A DNA stretch of 64,000 bases from Sorghum bicolor (GCF_000003195.3 NC_012872.2:4836001-4900000), one strand, 5' to 3'. Counted from the stretch's first letter, positions 12,586 through 25,029 are shown. Numbers and translations are program-made. The notes: generated by a model from the sequence alone, not told the origin.

Positions 12586-15500
12586 TCCAGTGCCAATAAT
12601 TGCATAGCACAACCATTGTCTTGTTCCCGCCAATCATATATAGGCTGTATGAATTATATTCATGTGAAATTTTCGCTATGGTTTTTCGGACAAGGAATGC
12701 ATGATAACGTGTGGGTTGTGTGAGATGTTACTCCAAAAGAAAGAAGACTAGCCAATTGTCGGCGTGGTAAATAAAAGGAAAATTTGATTAATCAAACTGT
12801 CTATAAGCGGCCACATGCAGGGCAAGACCAGTCCCGAAAAGAACACAATTTAAACATAGTACCGAGTACTAACCATTTCGAGTTTTGATCAAATTTGTAA
12901 AAGAAAAGTACTTAACATTTATAATACCAAACAAATATTATTAAATTTATCCTAAATATATTTTCACATTATACTCCCTCGGTCCCAGAATATTAGACAT
13001 TCTAGTAGTCAAAATTGGTCTCACAATACTTGACGTTGTAGCCAAAAACATAGGTCCCAGACTAGCCCATCGATCAATCATCTGTCTCCCATCACTTTAC
13101 GTTCCAAACTTTTCACAAGGCCTTGATTGAAAAATGAAAACAATCGAAGCGTTGGATGCTGGAGCCGTGAAGGAGTTGTGGCCTGAAACATCGGAAGCAG
13201 AACAATGAATGTGCATGTCATTTCAATTTGTCAGCAGTTGTGAGACAGAGGGTTTTGTGTTTTAAATATTGATACTATAGTTTTTTTGAATTTAGGTGGT
13301 GTTTACTTCCTCCTTCATCCTAAATAGTTTTAGGTTTTGTCTATCATTTTATATAATGAAACTAAACACTACGTAAAATTTTTGGCAAAAATGTGACTAT
13401 TCTCCATTTTGGATTTTGGCCTCAAGAGGCAAAAAAAAAAACCAAAAAGAGCCCCAAGAGACCCTCGTAAGGGCAATAAATTCTGCATTTTGGATGGAAT
13501 TAAACATGATTCTGAAATTTTTAGCATTTTGTACTACATCATTCTAAAGCAGTTGGCATTTTGCATTCTACGAGAAACTAAACACCTCCTTAGTCAAAAT
13601 TGATGATAGACGAAACTAGAATAATTGTTTTCTTTTCAGGACAATATACATATGTTACCGCTTCTTTTCTTTCTTTTTTTTTTCTTTTTTTGACAAGCTT
13701 TTGGTAGATGTAGGAAATTGCAAGTTAATTAAACTAGCAATCCACAACCGACGAACATTGTTCCGCTTAGCTTGAATCACACTCTAGTATATATTGGAAA
13801 GCATTGGGACTTAATTACTGAGTTGAACAAAAATGACACAAATCTAGAATGTATCAGGACTTATGACTACTTGTTTGTGTAAACTTTTTATTGTGATGTG
13901 TATGTAAGTAATATAACAAAGAAGCCACACGTTGAGAGCTGCTGAGAATTGAGATATATATTCGTTTAAAAATGAAAATGAGATATATATCTTCTGATGA
14001 AAGAATTACGTGCTTAATATATACATGAGCGCCGTGGATCGATATATAGCGTCGTTGATGGACGGCTGTTAGCATACTAAAAGGACTAGGACTAGGCAGC
14101 ATGAATATCAGGCAGACAGAGACACCGAGTTAAACATGTGAGTCCAGCAGACCAGCAGGATCCAGCAGCCAACTATCGATCGATCGGCTATGGAGTCGTC
14201 GTCGTCGATCGTCGGCGCGACCATGGGTGGTGCATGGCTGATGGCAGCTGCAGGAAAAGAACTAGTAAAGCTAGCTAGCTAGCTAGCTAGCGCAGCGCAG
14301 CGCACATCGGCACATGCAGCACGAGAGAGATTAAATTAGTTATCAGCGTGCGACGACTGCAGAGTGCAGACAGCAAGGTTTATTATTAGGTTAATGTCTT
14401 GTGTTTATCCGTATATGCCCATGCCCTAGCGTTATTAGCTTGCTTTACAGGCAGCAGCATGATCAGCGCGTGTCGGATCGGATCCGTCGTCGTCGGTCCA
14501 GCCTAGCTATAAGCTAGCTAGCTAGCTAAGCCATAGCCGCCGTCCTGCAGGCTGCAGGTGCAGCTCGTATAGCTAAGCCACATATAGCGGTAGCAGACAG
14601 ATCAGTCAGCCAGGTGGTCATTAACATTTGAAAACAACCTTAAGAGTCTCTCATCAGTCATCAGGTCCATGCGAAGCATGTGCTCCATCCACCCACTCAC
14701 TGCTGGACTGGACTGGACTGTTGAATATTGGATCGAAGCATGCACGCAGGCGCAGCACACTCGTCCTACACTGCATTTTGGATGAACGCGCCGCGTGGCT
14801 AACAACGACGACTGACAGCAGCCATGACCAAGAGTACGATGGCTCCCTTGTCAATCAAAAGGAACAAAATGAGGATGTGACTCGGTGCTAGTAGTAGAGT
14901 AGTAGGGCTAAAAACACATAATCAAATTAGTTCACTATAGCTACATAGCTTCTGACACCCTGACAGTGACTGATATATATAGCTCGCGTTGTATTCGTGC
15001 TCAATTCATCCATCACACACGTCGCGCAATTCTCTACTACCCTGCTTAAGATGATTGAATGAATCTAGCTAATCTATGGTTTGTCGTCGCTGTCCTTTCC
15101 ACGGTTAATTAATTAAACTCGCCATTAGGATATGAAAATCACGTGCATATAAAGGTCACTGTCTCTTGTCTACCTGCACTGCCACCTCATCTGCAGACTG
15201 CAGTAGAATCAGCTACGGACGAGTGGTGGTTAACTTGGTGTGGTGCCTGGGCTCACATTTGCAGCGGAGTCAGTTGGGCTCCAACGCCTGTTCGTAAATG
15301 AGCCTAATCAGAACCCGGATCGTGGGCCCGGCCTGCCCGAAAAATAAGATCAGAGCATGGGCCGAAATCGGCCATTATCTCTTTCTTTTTTCAATAATCT
15401 TTCTTTTTATACCTTTACTTTTCTGATATATCTCCTAGCCTATATATGGACGATTGAAGCAGCTGATCGCCTGTAACCAAGGAATGCGATCCGCGTGATT

Positions 15501-16225
15501 CAGGTTCCGATTCTGCTGATCCGGCTCTCTACTAATTAGCAAAAAATTGTTAAATTTAAAACCAGCAAACTATCTGACAGCATTCTCGTGACTATACATT
15601 TTTGTAAAAGTAAATATTTCTGCAACTTCTCAATGTTTATACTCAGTAATTTTTGTGCATAACGGCCAGCTGCTGTACACTGTAGCATGAACATACTCAG
15701 TAATGTTCATCGCCAAATCGACTCTATACTGCCCAATGCAAATCGGAATCTCCCTCTACCTTAATCGAGTTTCCAATGTTGATATCAAGCTACCCTATAG
15801 ATGGATTGATTTCCCTCTTCCAAATCCGATTTTATAGGAAAACTTCCTCTAGATCAGTCGCAAGTTTGGAACTCATGTGGAGATTAAGGAGGAGGATTAG
15901 CTGTGAGAGAAAAATATTGTTCGTTGATTTATTGTGAGAGAAAAACATTATTGCCTGACAGAAAAAATACGGCTTATTAAATTGGGATATAAAACCCTCC
16001 ATTAACATTGGCCTTATCAAACGGACCTAACGATGTGACACCACGAGCACAGAACTGTTTGACTCCTAATTTAGAATTAGGGGTGCGATCCTACCATTCG
16101 CCAACCGGGTGGTAGGTGGCGATGGCGACCAATATATTGGATTAGAAGTGGGTGACACTCAACTCCACTCCACTCCACCTTCACTCCACTCCTAATTAGA
16201 AATTGACGTCCTAACGAACTGTCAA
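12586..16225. other. Intergenic DNA between MYB and hydrolase A
   Basis: No gene is supported. A Stowaway-like end (CTCCCTCGGTCCC) occurs near 12975. Segments near 14270 and 14515 are CTAG/AGCT simple repeats. Several weak ORFs around 14.6-14.9 kb overlap on both strands without splice or domain support. Confidence 0.5.
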
Positions 16226-16325
16226 GCAAAACCTTCCTATAAAACCATGGCTAGCACAGCATCCACCGGGCCCACAACGAGACCTTTTACAAGCTTTATT
16301 TCACTTTCCATAATTCTTGGTGCTG
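16226..16325 (+). promoter_or_regulatory. Upstream block shared by hydrolase genes A and B
   Basis: This stretch aligns with 21127-21224 upstream of hydrolase B. Over 16261-16318 about 51 of 58 bases match by eye, including GGGCCCAC and AAGCTTTAT. The A copy contains TATAAAA at 16238-16244 where the B copy reads CAGAAAC-like sequence. It shows that the duplication unit included upstream DNA. Whether it is the working promoter is not shown; it lies ~770-870 bases from the ATG. Confidence 0.6.
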
Positions 16326-16780
16326 ATGCCAATATGATGACAGGTGGACGCGGTCGCTGTAGTACAATTTGGATATGGAAAATCATCAGTTTACTTTAAG
16401 GCTGTGTCCAATAGGAGACCTATTTGGGAACCCAAACTTAAAATGGGTCTCCAACATAATACCTATAGCTTCCAACAGAGTATCCTATGAGTATCCTATA
16501 CAGAAGACCCATGTATCCTCTCTTCTTGAGACCTATTTGCAGATAGTGTTGTCTTTTAGGTCTTGTTGTTGGAGAAGACTAAAAATAGGTATGAAACTTT
16601 TTTAACTGTAGCACTACCCAAATGGACAAATGGGTATTATATTTTGGGTAACAATTGTTGAAGATAGTCTAATCATCACATCACCAGAAACAGAATAATA
16701 CCGACAAGAAGATGAAGCACCTGCCAAAGAAAACCTGAAGAGAATATAAGCTTGCCCGCCTGCTCCGGCTAGTAGAGTAA

Positions 16781-17023
16781 GGCCTTGTTTAGTTTCAAAA
16801 TTTTTTGGGAAATCGACACTGTAGCACTTTCGTTTGTATTTGACAAATATTGTCCAATCATGGACTAACTAGGCTTAAAAGATTCGTCTCGTCAATTTCG
16901 ACCAAACTGTACAATAAGTTTTTATTTTTGTCTATATTTAATACTCCATGCATGCGTCTAAAGATTCGATGTGACGGAGAATCTGAAAAATTTTGCAAAA
17001 TTTTTCAGGAACTAAACAAGGCC
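16781..17023. mobile_element. Tourist-like MITE in the proximal 5' region of hydrolase A
   Basis: It runs from GGCCTTGTTTAGTTTC to GGAACTAAACAAGGCC and is flanked by TAA on both sides (16778-16780, 17024-17026). It is the best-preserved copy of the family in the window. It ends 68 bases before the hydrolase A start codon, so it must lie in the leader or core promoter. The matching position upstream of hydrolase B has no such insertion. Confidence 0.9.
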
Positions 17024-17091
17024 TAAGTAGTAGAGAAGAGAAGACTGCCGTCAGCACTTAGCAGTGATCGAGGCAGGTGATCCAGAGAGCC

Positions 17092-18567
17092 ATGGGGTTC
17101 GGCATGGTGTCCCTCCTCGACGCCTTCTTCCGCCGCGCGTTCACCTCCGCCGGCCTCCGCCCCAGCTCCGCCGCCGTCGACGCCGACACCACCATCCACT
17201 TCTGGGCGCACCCCTCCCTCCTCCTCCAGCCGTCAGACCAGCAGCGGCCGGTGGTGGTGCTCCTCCACGGCTTCGGCCCGGACCCGACGTGGCAGTGGGC
17301 GGCGCAGGCAGGCCCGCTGTCGCGCCACTTCGACCTGCTGGTGCCGGCGCTGCTCTTCTTCGGCGCGTCCGCCACGCGCGCGCCCGCGCGGTCCGACGCG
17401 TTCCAGGCCGCCGCGCTCGCCGCGCTCCTCACGGGCGGCCACGTCCCGGGGCTCGGCCGCGACGGCCGGACCGTGCACCTGGTGGGCGCCAACTACGGCG
17501 GCCTCGTGGCGTACCACCTCGCCCGGGACCTGGAGCAGCAGCAGGGCGGCGGCGTCCGCGTCGGGAAGGTGGTGCTGTGCGACGCGGACGCGTGCTGGGG
17601 CGCCGACGACGACCGCGCGCTGGCGGACAGGAGCGGCGCGGCGGACGTGGCGGAGCTGCTGGCGCCCGGCGACACACGGGCGGTGCGGCGGAGGTGGATG
17701 ATGAGCGCCTACCGCCCGTTCAAACACATCCCCGAGTGCTTCCTCCGCGACCTCTTCCGGGTACGTATACTTAACATGGGTCAAGTTTATAGGAAAAATA
17801 AATTAGCATCAACAATGCCAAATAAATGTATCATCCTCACGTACATGATAAATTTAATATAAAACCAATTCTATGACGTAAATATTTGGTGTATTTTATA
17901 TACCATGTAGGTTAAAATTAGAGAAATTTAACTTATAGCAAAAACTAATAAACTACCAACATTTTACGACGAAGGACGTACTAGTTTTCACATAGCACAA
18001 AAAGAATACTCTCTTGTCGAAATAGCACCAAATGATTTGCATGTGTACGTATGTAGAAACACTTTGCGGACAACAGGGAGGAGAAGATGGCGCTAATCAA
18101 AGGGATCACCGCCAGGGAAGGCTTCGAGCTGACTCCTCTGCCTCAGGTCGATCCATCTCGTTAAATTTCTTGCTGCACCACAACAAGCTAGTACAATTGC
18201 TATCAACCAAAGAGCACTCATACATGCATGCATGGATCTTTCTCAATTACCACAGGAGGTGCTCATCATCTGGGGTGAGTTCGACCAGATCTACCCAGTC
18301 GAGAAAGCACACAAGATGAAAGAGTAAGTTTGTGGTGTCTCCCTAATTGTGATTTCAGTCCAATTAATCTTCAGCAATCACACGGCTTGACATAGCCCAT
18401 GTGTATGTATATGCAGGAAGCTGGGAGAGAAGGCGACAGTGGAGGTGATCCCGGGCACGGGACACCTGCCGCAGCAACAGGACATCAAGCTCTTCAACCG
18501 CGTCCTCCTCGACTTCCTGCTGCAGCCTTCTTCCACCTCCAATTATGGCAGCGCTGCCGCCAAGTAG
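17092..18567 (+). CDS. Alpha/beta-hydrolase fold protein, copy A; catalytic Ser replaced by Asn
   Basis: Exons 17092-17760, 18057-18146, 18256-18323 and 18417-18567 give 325 residues. The start MGFGMVSLLDA matches copies B and C. The oxyanion-hole motif HGFGPDPTWQW follows a short N-terminal cap. The nucleophile elbow, GTSYGG or GASYGG in the other copies, is here GANYGG: Asn134 (codon AAC at 17491-17493) instead of Ser. Asp263 (GEFDQIYP) and His292 (GTGHLP) of the triad remain. The protein belongs to a plant family of uncharacterised cytosolic hydrolases resembling Arabidopsis At4g33180/At2g18360. No signal peptide or membrane segment is evident. Intact frame and splice sites argue against simple decay, so it may be a pseudoenzyme, for example a binding or receptor-type protein. 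That is inference. A MITE lies just upstream. Confidence 0.9.
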
Positions 18568-20443
18568 CACAAGTTCTTGCTTCTCCAATTCTCCTATCCT
18601 ATTCCACGTGGCACACGAGCTTGCTGTTGCATTCTCTGGAGCTAGCTGGGTTTTATTTCGTCTCTTATTCGTGTTCTATTCTATCCAGCTGATTTGGAAA
18701 TAGAGGCAATGCACATTGTTGTATTTAGCAAGATGTGAAATAAATGATGAGGCAATGCCTTATTTAAAGTCTAGTGTTTTGGATTCATGTCACAAATAAT
18801 TTTTTTAACGAGCAGGAATCAAATTACAGCCTGTTTAAAACGGGCACGTGTTTTGGCCATGCGCAGGTTGCAGAGTTACAACTACTCTATTAGGGGCACT
18901 CAAATCATGACCCTATACCTGATTTGGGTGCTTCCCCTACTTTTGTTGCCCTAACATTTTACTTTCACTCTAGTAGCACCACATAAACAAAAGGCCTCTA
19001 AATCCATGTCAACAGACAATGACACGGGGGGACCCACTCGTATTGGGTTAAACCTTTCTTCCCCTCATCCGATCCTCCACACACATGCTAGGATGTGCGG
19101 GGAGGAATGCAGGCGGTGCGCTCAAAAGAGCCCACACGGTGGAGCAGCAACTTACCAGTGCGCTCGAGCTCACACCATGCCCAGGCACTGCTCGAGCCAA
19201 GGGAGGAGGTCGTCGATAGATCCGCCCATCAATGCCCCGGGGTTGGGGAGGAGCGTCCGACGACATTTAGCGACTTCATGGGGGGGGGGTCGATGTCAAT
19301 GAAATATGGTCGGCAGTCCACCCAGGAGTATACCCACGGTGGTAGATGAATCGGTGAAGGTGCGCAAGACACAAACTAGATGGTAACAGAGACACAACAT
19401 GCAAGATTTATACAGGCTCGGGCCGTAAGCGTGACGTAAAACCCTACACCATCTGCTCTGTTATTTTGTATTATTGGATACGAGATTTGGTTGTCTCGAT
19501 GACCTATCCACTAGGGGACTACTGTCCTTCCTTATATATTCTGAAGAGACAGGGTTACAAATAAAAGTATCCTATTTTATACAATATCTTTTTGTAGCCA
19601 TGAGGTGCACGTCGACCAACGCCATACGCCGCATGACTTCATCTTGTGGGCTGAGCCACCTCTGAAGGCGTGGCCCATGTAAGACCATGAGGGTATACGG
19701 GGTTATAGCCCCACAGTCAGGGAGAAGCGATGGAAGTTGGAGAAGACCGATCAAGTCGCTTCGTCGTGGTTTGGGATGTGGAGATCCGTTGAAGAGCATC
19801 GGGGAGTCGAGCACTGGCAGCGCGTGGGAGAATAGATTGCCGTACCTATAGAATGGGTGCTCAAGCTGAGCCCCAAGGAATAGGTCCGGGAGCCTAGAGG
19901 AGGATTTGGATGCCTACCAAATTTGGGTGCTCCGTCGGAGCTTTGTTTTTTACCTAAGACCTATATTTAGCCATGAGGGTTCAAGTATGAGCCCTAGTTA
20001 AGTTGCCCTTATAGATTCACCTTAAATAGAAAAAAAAAACTTATGAGGACACGTTTGGTTTTCGGCTACCTCGCGCCACCACCCAAACGAAGGGCCTGGC
20101 TGCCAGAGCTATAGATTGTGTTATTTGGTTGATGATTCACTTTTGGCCACCACAAATTTTTGTAGAGTGAGTTTCCGCTATAGGTGTGGTCTTAAATATC
20201 ACCGTCACAAAAGTATGGCGCCGGTGGGCGGTGGCCGAGCGTAGCCATAAATCAAACATCCTTTGTGCTTTGTAGGGACAGTGCTCCACCCACCCATCCA
20301 TAGGCGCCTGTGCACACACAAGGGCTACATTAGACCTCGCTTAAAAATATGCAATTCTAGTTCCAAAATTAGTTAGTTTATAAAAGGAGAGCGATGTTTA
20401 TAACGCCAAAAAAGTATATGAATATGACGATACTTATTTAGTA
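18568..20443. other. Intergenic DNA between hydrolases A and B, left part
   Basis: The first ~200 bases are the probable 3' UTR of hydrolase A. No gene was recognised in the remainder, which includes the possible LTR remnant annotated separately. Confidence 0.5.
19330..19720. mobile_element. Possible LTR-retrotransposon remnant
   Basis: The phrase ATTTATACAGGCTCGGGCC followed by a GACGTAAAACCCTACACC-like string is typical of LTR regions of grass gypsy elements. No paired LTR, primer-binding site or boundary was found, so extent and class are uncertain. Confidence 0.35.
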
Positions 20444-20703
20444 CTCCCTCCATTCCAAATTGTAAGTCATTCCAAGAATCTTGAAGAGTTAAAGTATTTT
20501 CACGTTTGACAAAAATTATAGAGAAAAATACTAAGATTTGTAACGTAAAGTGAGTATACTATAAAAATATAATTAAGAAAGAATCTAATGATACTTAGTT
20601 AGTACCATAATAATTATTATTTTATAATATAAATTTGGTCAAACTTAGAAAAGTTTGACTCTCCAAGATTTTTAGAATGACTTATAATTTGGGATGGAGG
20701 GAG
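20444..20703. mobile_element. Stowaway MITE
   Basis: It begins CTCCCTCCATTCCAAATTGT and ends GGGATGGAGGGAG, flanked by TA on each side. The inverted ends extend some 30 bases with few mismatches. TA duplication and the CTCCCTCC terminus identify the Tc1/mariner-related Stowaway group. Confidence 0.9.
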
Positions 20704-20780
20704 TATCATTTAAACCTTGATTTTTTTGTTTGAATCAAAGTTAGCAATGTCAAAATGATTTGACTTGATACAACGTATCA

Positions 20781-21010
20781 GGGCTGTGTTTAGTTCTCAA
20801 CCAAATTTTTTGGGAACACTAGTATTTTCGTTTGTATTTGATAAAATATTGTTCAATTATGGACTAACTAGACTCAAAAAATTCGTCTCGTAAATTACAG
20901 ACAAATTGTACAATTAGTTTTTAATTCCGTCTATATTTAATACTTTATGAATACGTCTAAAAATTCGAGGTGATAGAAAATTTTGAAAAATTTTAAGTAC
21001 TGAGAAAAAA
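20781..21010. mobile_element. Eroded GGCCTTGTTTAGTT-family MITE
   Basis: The left end GGCTGTGTTTAGTTCTC and the internal blocks (ATGGACTAACTAG, ATTCGTCTCGTAAATTACAG) are recognisable. The right terminus is degraded and no target duplication is clear. Confidence 0.65.
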
Positions 21011-21126
21011 TATACAAGACTCTAGTTTTCACCAACCACGCAGTTATAGGTGGTGACAAGGAGCACAAGTGTGACACCCCACTCCACCTCACTCACTTTC
21101 GACAACCCAACAAGACAACAACTGGC

Positions 21127-21224
21127 TGACAAACTTTCCAGAAACCCATAGCGCTAGAGCATCCATCGGGCCCACAGCGAGACCTTCTAGAAGCTTTATG
21201 TTACTTTCCATGATTCTTGTGCTG
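21127..21224 (+). promoter_or_regulatory. Upstream block of hydrolase B homologous to that of hydrolase A
   Basis: Counterpart of 16226-16325. The conserved core includes GGGCCCAC and AAGCTTTAT. It lies about 335 bases from the B start codon, closer than in A, where a MITE and other sequence intervene. Confidence 0.6.
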
Positions 21225-21558
21225 AAAATCGTAGGCATTGTACAGATGTTTGGCCACTGACAGGTGGGACACGTCCGCTATAGTCAAAGTTGGATCAGAT
21301 ATTATCATCACCATATATACTAATATAGTATTATAGTACATTCAGGTTCCTTTAATCATCGTCTCACCAGAAAAAGAAAAGATTTGGGCACCAACACAAA
21401 AAATGGACCACCTTCAATGGAAAATGATTGTTCTACTGTAGTAGGCCAAAACTAGTCAAAGGTGCATAACGTGGGTGGCTGCAGATACTAGAAGAGAACG
21501 AAGACTACCGTGGACAGAGTCCTAGGCAGGTGAGGTCCAGTCGTCCAGGGAGGGAGCA

Positions 21559-23819
21559 ATGGGTTTCGGCGTGGTGTCCCTGCTCGACGCGGTGTTCCGG
21601 CGGATGTTCACCTCGGCCGGCCTCCGCCAAGGCTCCGCCACCGTGGACGCCGCCGCCGACACCACCATCCACTACTGGGCCCACCCGTCCCTCCTCCAGC
21701 CACCGCCCTCCGACTCCGACTCCTACCAGCGGCCGCCGCCGGTGGTGGTGCTGATCCACGGCTTCGGACCGGACCCGACGTGGCAGTGGGCGGCGCAGGC
21801 GGGACCCTTGTCGCGGCACTTCCACCTGGTGGTGCCGACGCTGCTCTTCTTCGGCGCGTCCACCACGCGCGCGCCCGCGCGGTCCGACGCCTTCCAGGCC
21901 GCCGCGCTCGCCGCGCTCCTCTCGGGCCAGCACCTCCCGGGCCTCGGCGGCGGCCGGACCGTGCACGTGGTGGGCACCAGCTACGGCGGCCTCGTGGCGT
22001 ACCACCTCGCCCGGGAGCTGGAGCAGCAGCAGCAGCGGCAGCATGGTGGCGGCGGCGGCGGCGTCCGCGTCGGCAAGGTGGCGCTGTGCGACTCGGACGC
22101 GTGCAAGGGCGCCGACGACGACCGCGCGCTGGCGGCGAGGAGCGGCGTGGCGGAGGTGGTGGAGCTGCTGGCGCCCGCCGATACCCGGGCGCTGCGCCGG
22201 CTCATGGCGGTCTGCGCCCACCGCCCGATCAAGTACGTCCCCGAGTGCCTCCTCCGCGACATGCTCCGGGTACGTACAGGTGGCCGTCCAAAGGACATTC
22301 GCGTCGCGCGCGTAGACGATAGAGCCCACAAAAAATACTAGGCTTGTTGGGCTGGGGGCCCACGCTAATATAAGCCTTGTTTAGTTTAAAAAAATTGTAA
22401 TTTTTTTTCAGATTTCTTGTTATCTCGAATCTTGTGGCACATACATAGAGCATTAAATATAGATAAAAAACTAATTGCATAGTTTGTCTGTAATTTTTGA
22501 GATGAATTTTTTGAGCGCTGTGATTAGACAATATTTGTCAAATACAAATAAAATTGCTAGTGTGTTTATTTTTAATAAAAAATTAGAACTAAATAATTTA
22601 GATGTAGCCGGATTCGCATCAATCCATATGTTTTGGGGTGGATTGGAGTAGAACTTGAACTAAATTGTACCCTAATCCACTCCAACACATGTGGATTGAG
22701 GTGCCAACAACATCCAAACAAGACCTAATAAAGTTATAAACTAGTAGTACACTAATGTTATTAATTACTCCTAGCTAAAACTGCCCCCAACTTTTAGGTA
22801 ATTAATTAATAATAGTATAAGCAAAAGCAAAGATTTGGCGGGGAATCCACATCCGCGAGCGACCACCGAGCACGGACAGCTCAAATGCTCAATCATATGC
22901 CCCTCCCGCGTTCGCGTAAAGCATTCTAGTAGTTCGCCAGCGTGACGCAAGCATGGCGTCATGTATGTATCTCCCTGTTCTACGGATCGTTTCTGCGGCG
23001 AAAAATATTGTTCCCTAGCTGAAAAAGTAGCAGCCGTATATTCATCTGTGTCAAAGTATTGTAGGAACCGCTTATTCCTGCAGCCGAACACCCAAAATTT
23101 ACTATGCCTGGTTTTCAGATAGCAAGGAAGAGACTCTTCTGCTGAAATGCGTCAAACAATCCAATGACGCTGTGTATAGTATTTTTTCTACATAATGAAA
23201 ATAAAAATCCGGATTCAAACTGCTGCTCTTATATACATATATGCAGAAATACTTCGCGGACAAGAGGGAGGAGAAGATAGCGCTCATCAAAGGGATCACC
23301 ACCGGAGAAGGCTTCGACCTTGCTCCGCTGCCTCAGGTACTGTCAAATGAAACCAAACCACTCACCAGTGAACATCAGAGCATGCACATCGATCAGGTCA
23401 CTGCAACTACAGGAGGTACTATGAACACAAGCACATCATCATGCAAATGAATTCAGCTCAAAATTAACTGCAGGAGGTGCTCATCGTCTGGGGAGAGTTC
23501 GACCAGATCTTCCCAGTGGACAAAGCACACAAGGTGAAAGAGTAAGTTGCTGCTACTTACAGCTGAATTTCAGTGGTCCATTTCTTCAGCAACCAGTCAG
23601 TCAGTACTCTGTGCTCTCGCCCCTTCTGAACATTTGGGTCACAACTCAACTGGCATGTATATGTGTAGGAAGCTCGGGGAGAAGGCGACGGTGAAGGTGA
23701 TCCCCAAGACAGGGCACCTGCCGCAGCAAGAAGACCCCAAGCTCTTCAACCAAATCCTCCTTGACTTCCTGCTGCACCCTTCTGCTTTTGCATCCAACGG
23801 CAGCGCCGCCGCCAAATAG
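21559..23819 (+). CDS. Alpha/beta-hydrolase fold protein, copy B
   Basis: Exons 21559-22269, 23247-23336, 23474-23541 and 23669-23819 give 339 residues. Intron positions and phases (0, 0, 2) are identical to copies A and C. The N-terminus MGFGVVSLLDAVF is followed by the oxyanion motif HGFGPDPTWQW and the elbow GTSYGG with Ser141. Asp277 (GEFDQIFP) and His306 (KTGHLP) complete a normal triad. The product should be a soluble serine hydrolase; the substrate is unknown. A Gln/Gly-rich insertion (~residues 155-168) makes it longer than A. Intron 1 (977 bases) contains a degraded MITE. A ~1-kb foldback transposon lies 166 bases past the stop. Exon 1 is very GC-rich, and the long open frame on its opposite strand is a by-product of that. 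Confidence 0.92.
22374..22600. mobile_element. Degraded MITE in intron 1 of hydrolase B
   Basis: It starts GCCTTGTTTAGTTT after TAA and ends near AGAACTAAATAATTTA. Internal family blocks are readable in the orientation opposite to the copy upstream of hydrolase A. Confidence 0.65.
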
Positions 23820-23985
23820 CTCGGCTTCTTCTTGGTTATCCATTATATATCCTGCCGCGCGTGTTTTCGGCGTTCTTCTTTGTTGTTGATGATGAGTAGT
23901 CCGGGTCAGTGGAGCTTGTGGAGTGGAGTGGAGATGTGGCCTTTTATTTCATTTCTCTTTTTGGCTTCTCCAAATGGTTCCAAAT

Positions 23986-25019
23986 GGAAAAAGTCTACAT
24001 CACTCCCTGAACTATGGGGTGGTGTCTACTTTACCACACGAATTATGAAACAGTCTAATTTACCCCCTGAACTATCCAAAACCGTTCAAATTATCCCCTC
24101 GAGTGATTTTTTATGGCGGGTTTGCTACAGTAACAATGGTTTTGTTACAGTAACTGTGGTTTTGACTTTTTCTTTTTTCTTATTTGTTTTCATATAATCT
24201 TTGAAAAATCATAGTAAATCACAGAAAAATCATAAAATATAAAATCTAATTTTGTTGGACTCCACATGAGTAGATCTACGTAATGAATATATAATATGGT
24301 ATACTTTAGTACAATTTTTTTTCTATAGCTTTAAATTAGTTAGAAAAATCAAATTTTATCTGTAATTAATTGGAATAATTCATAGCTGCAGCTTCTGTGG
24401 TCCAATTGTGGTGAAATTTTTATGGTGGACTAATTATTCAATGCTTGAACTATAGTAAATATTTCATACTCATCGGATCATGTATAACTTAGTTATAGAT
24501 TTATTTATATTTAACAAGCATAAACCTGAATAAACTTAGTTATACATGATCCGATGAGTATGAAATATTTACTATTGTTGAAGCATAGAATAATTAGTCC
24601 ATCATAAAGATTTCATCACAATTGGACCACAGAAGCTACAGCTATGAATTATTCCAATTAATTACAGATAAAATTTGATTTTTCTAACTAATTTAAAGGT
24701 ACATAAAAAATTTGTATTAAAGTATACTATATTATATATTCATTGCGTAGATCTACTCATGCGGAGTTCAACAAAATTAGATTTTCTATTTTATGTTTTT
24801 TCTATGATTTACTATGATTTTTCAAAGATTATATGAAAACAAATAGGAAAAAAAGAAAAAGTCGAAACCACGGTACTGTAGCAAAACCGCCATCAAAAAC
24901 CGCCCGAGGGGTGATTTGAATGGTTTTAGATAGTTCAGGAGGCAAATTAGACTGTTTCATAGTTCGGGGAGTAAAGTAGACACCACCCCATAATTCAGGG
25001 GGTGATGTAGACTTTTTCC
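23986..25019. mobile_element. 1.03-kb foldback element, Mutator-like, no captured gene
   Basis: The element is almost entirely a palindrome. The left arm from GGAAAAAGTCTACATCA returns as the right arm ending GATGTAGACTTTTTCC, and pairing continues to a short loop near 24500-24540. Both sides carry the same 10 bases, GGTTCCAAAT (23976-23985 and 25020-25029), read as the target duplication. Long inverted arms with a 9-10-bp duplication fit a Mutator-like foldback. The termini match the element at 43100-44415. It contains no coding frame. A transcript through it would fold into a near-perfect hairpin of almost 500 bp. Confidence 0.88.
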
Positions 25020-25029
25020 GGTTCCAAAT

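Noticed and set aside
14260..14550. Inverted AGCTAGCT-rich segments as a possible microRNA precursor
   Set aside because: Self-complementarity comes from CTAG simple repeats. No known mature microRNA sequence was recognised.
21505..22329. 274-residue open frame on the minus strand opposite hydrolase B exon 1, with similar ones opposite A (17233-17784) and C (26543-27205)
   Set aside because: These are frames created by high GC content and third-position bias of the real exons. They are Arg/His/Val-rich, lack domains, and the family motifs and splice structure are all on the plus strand.
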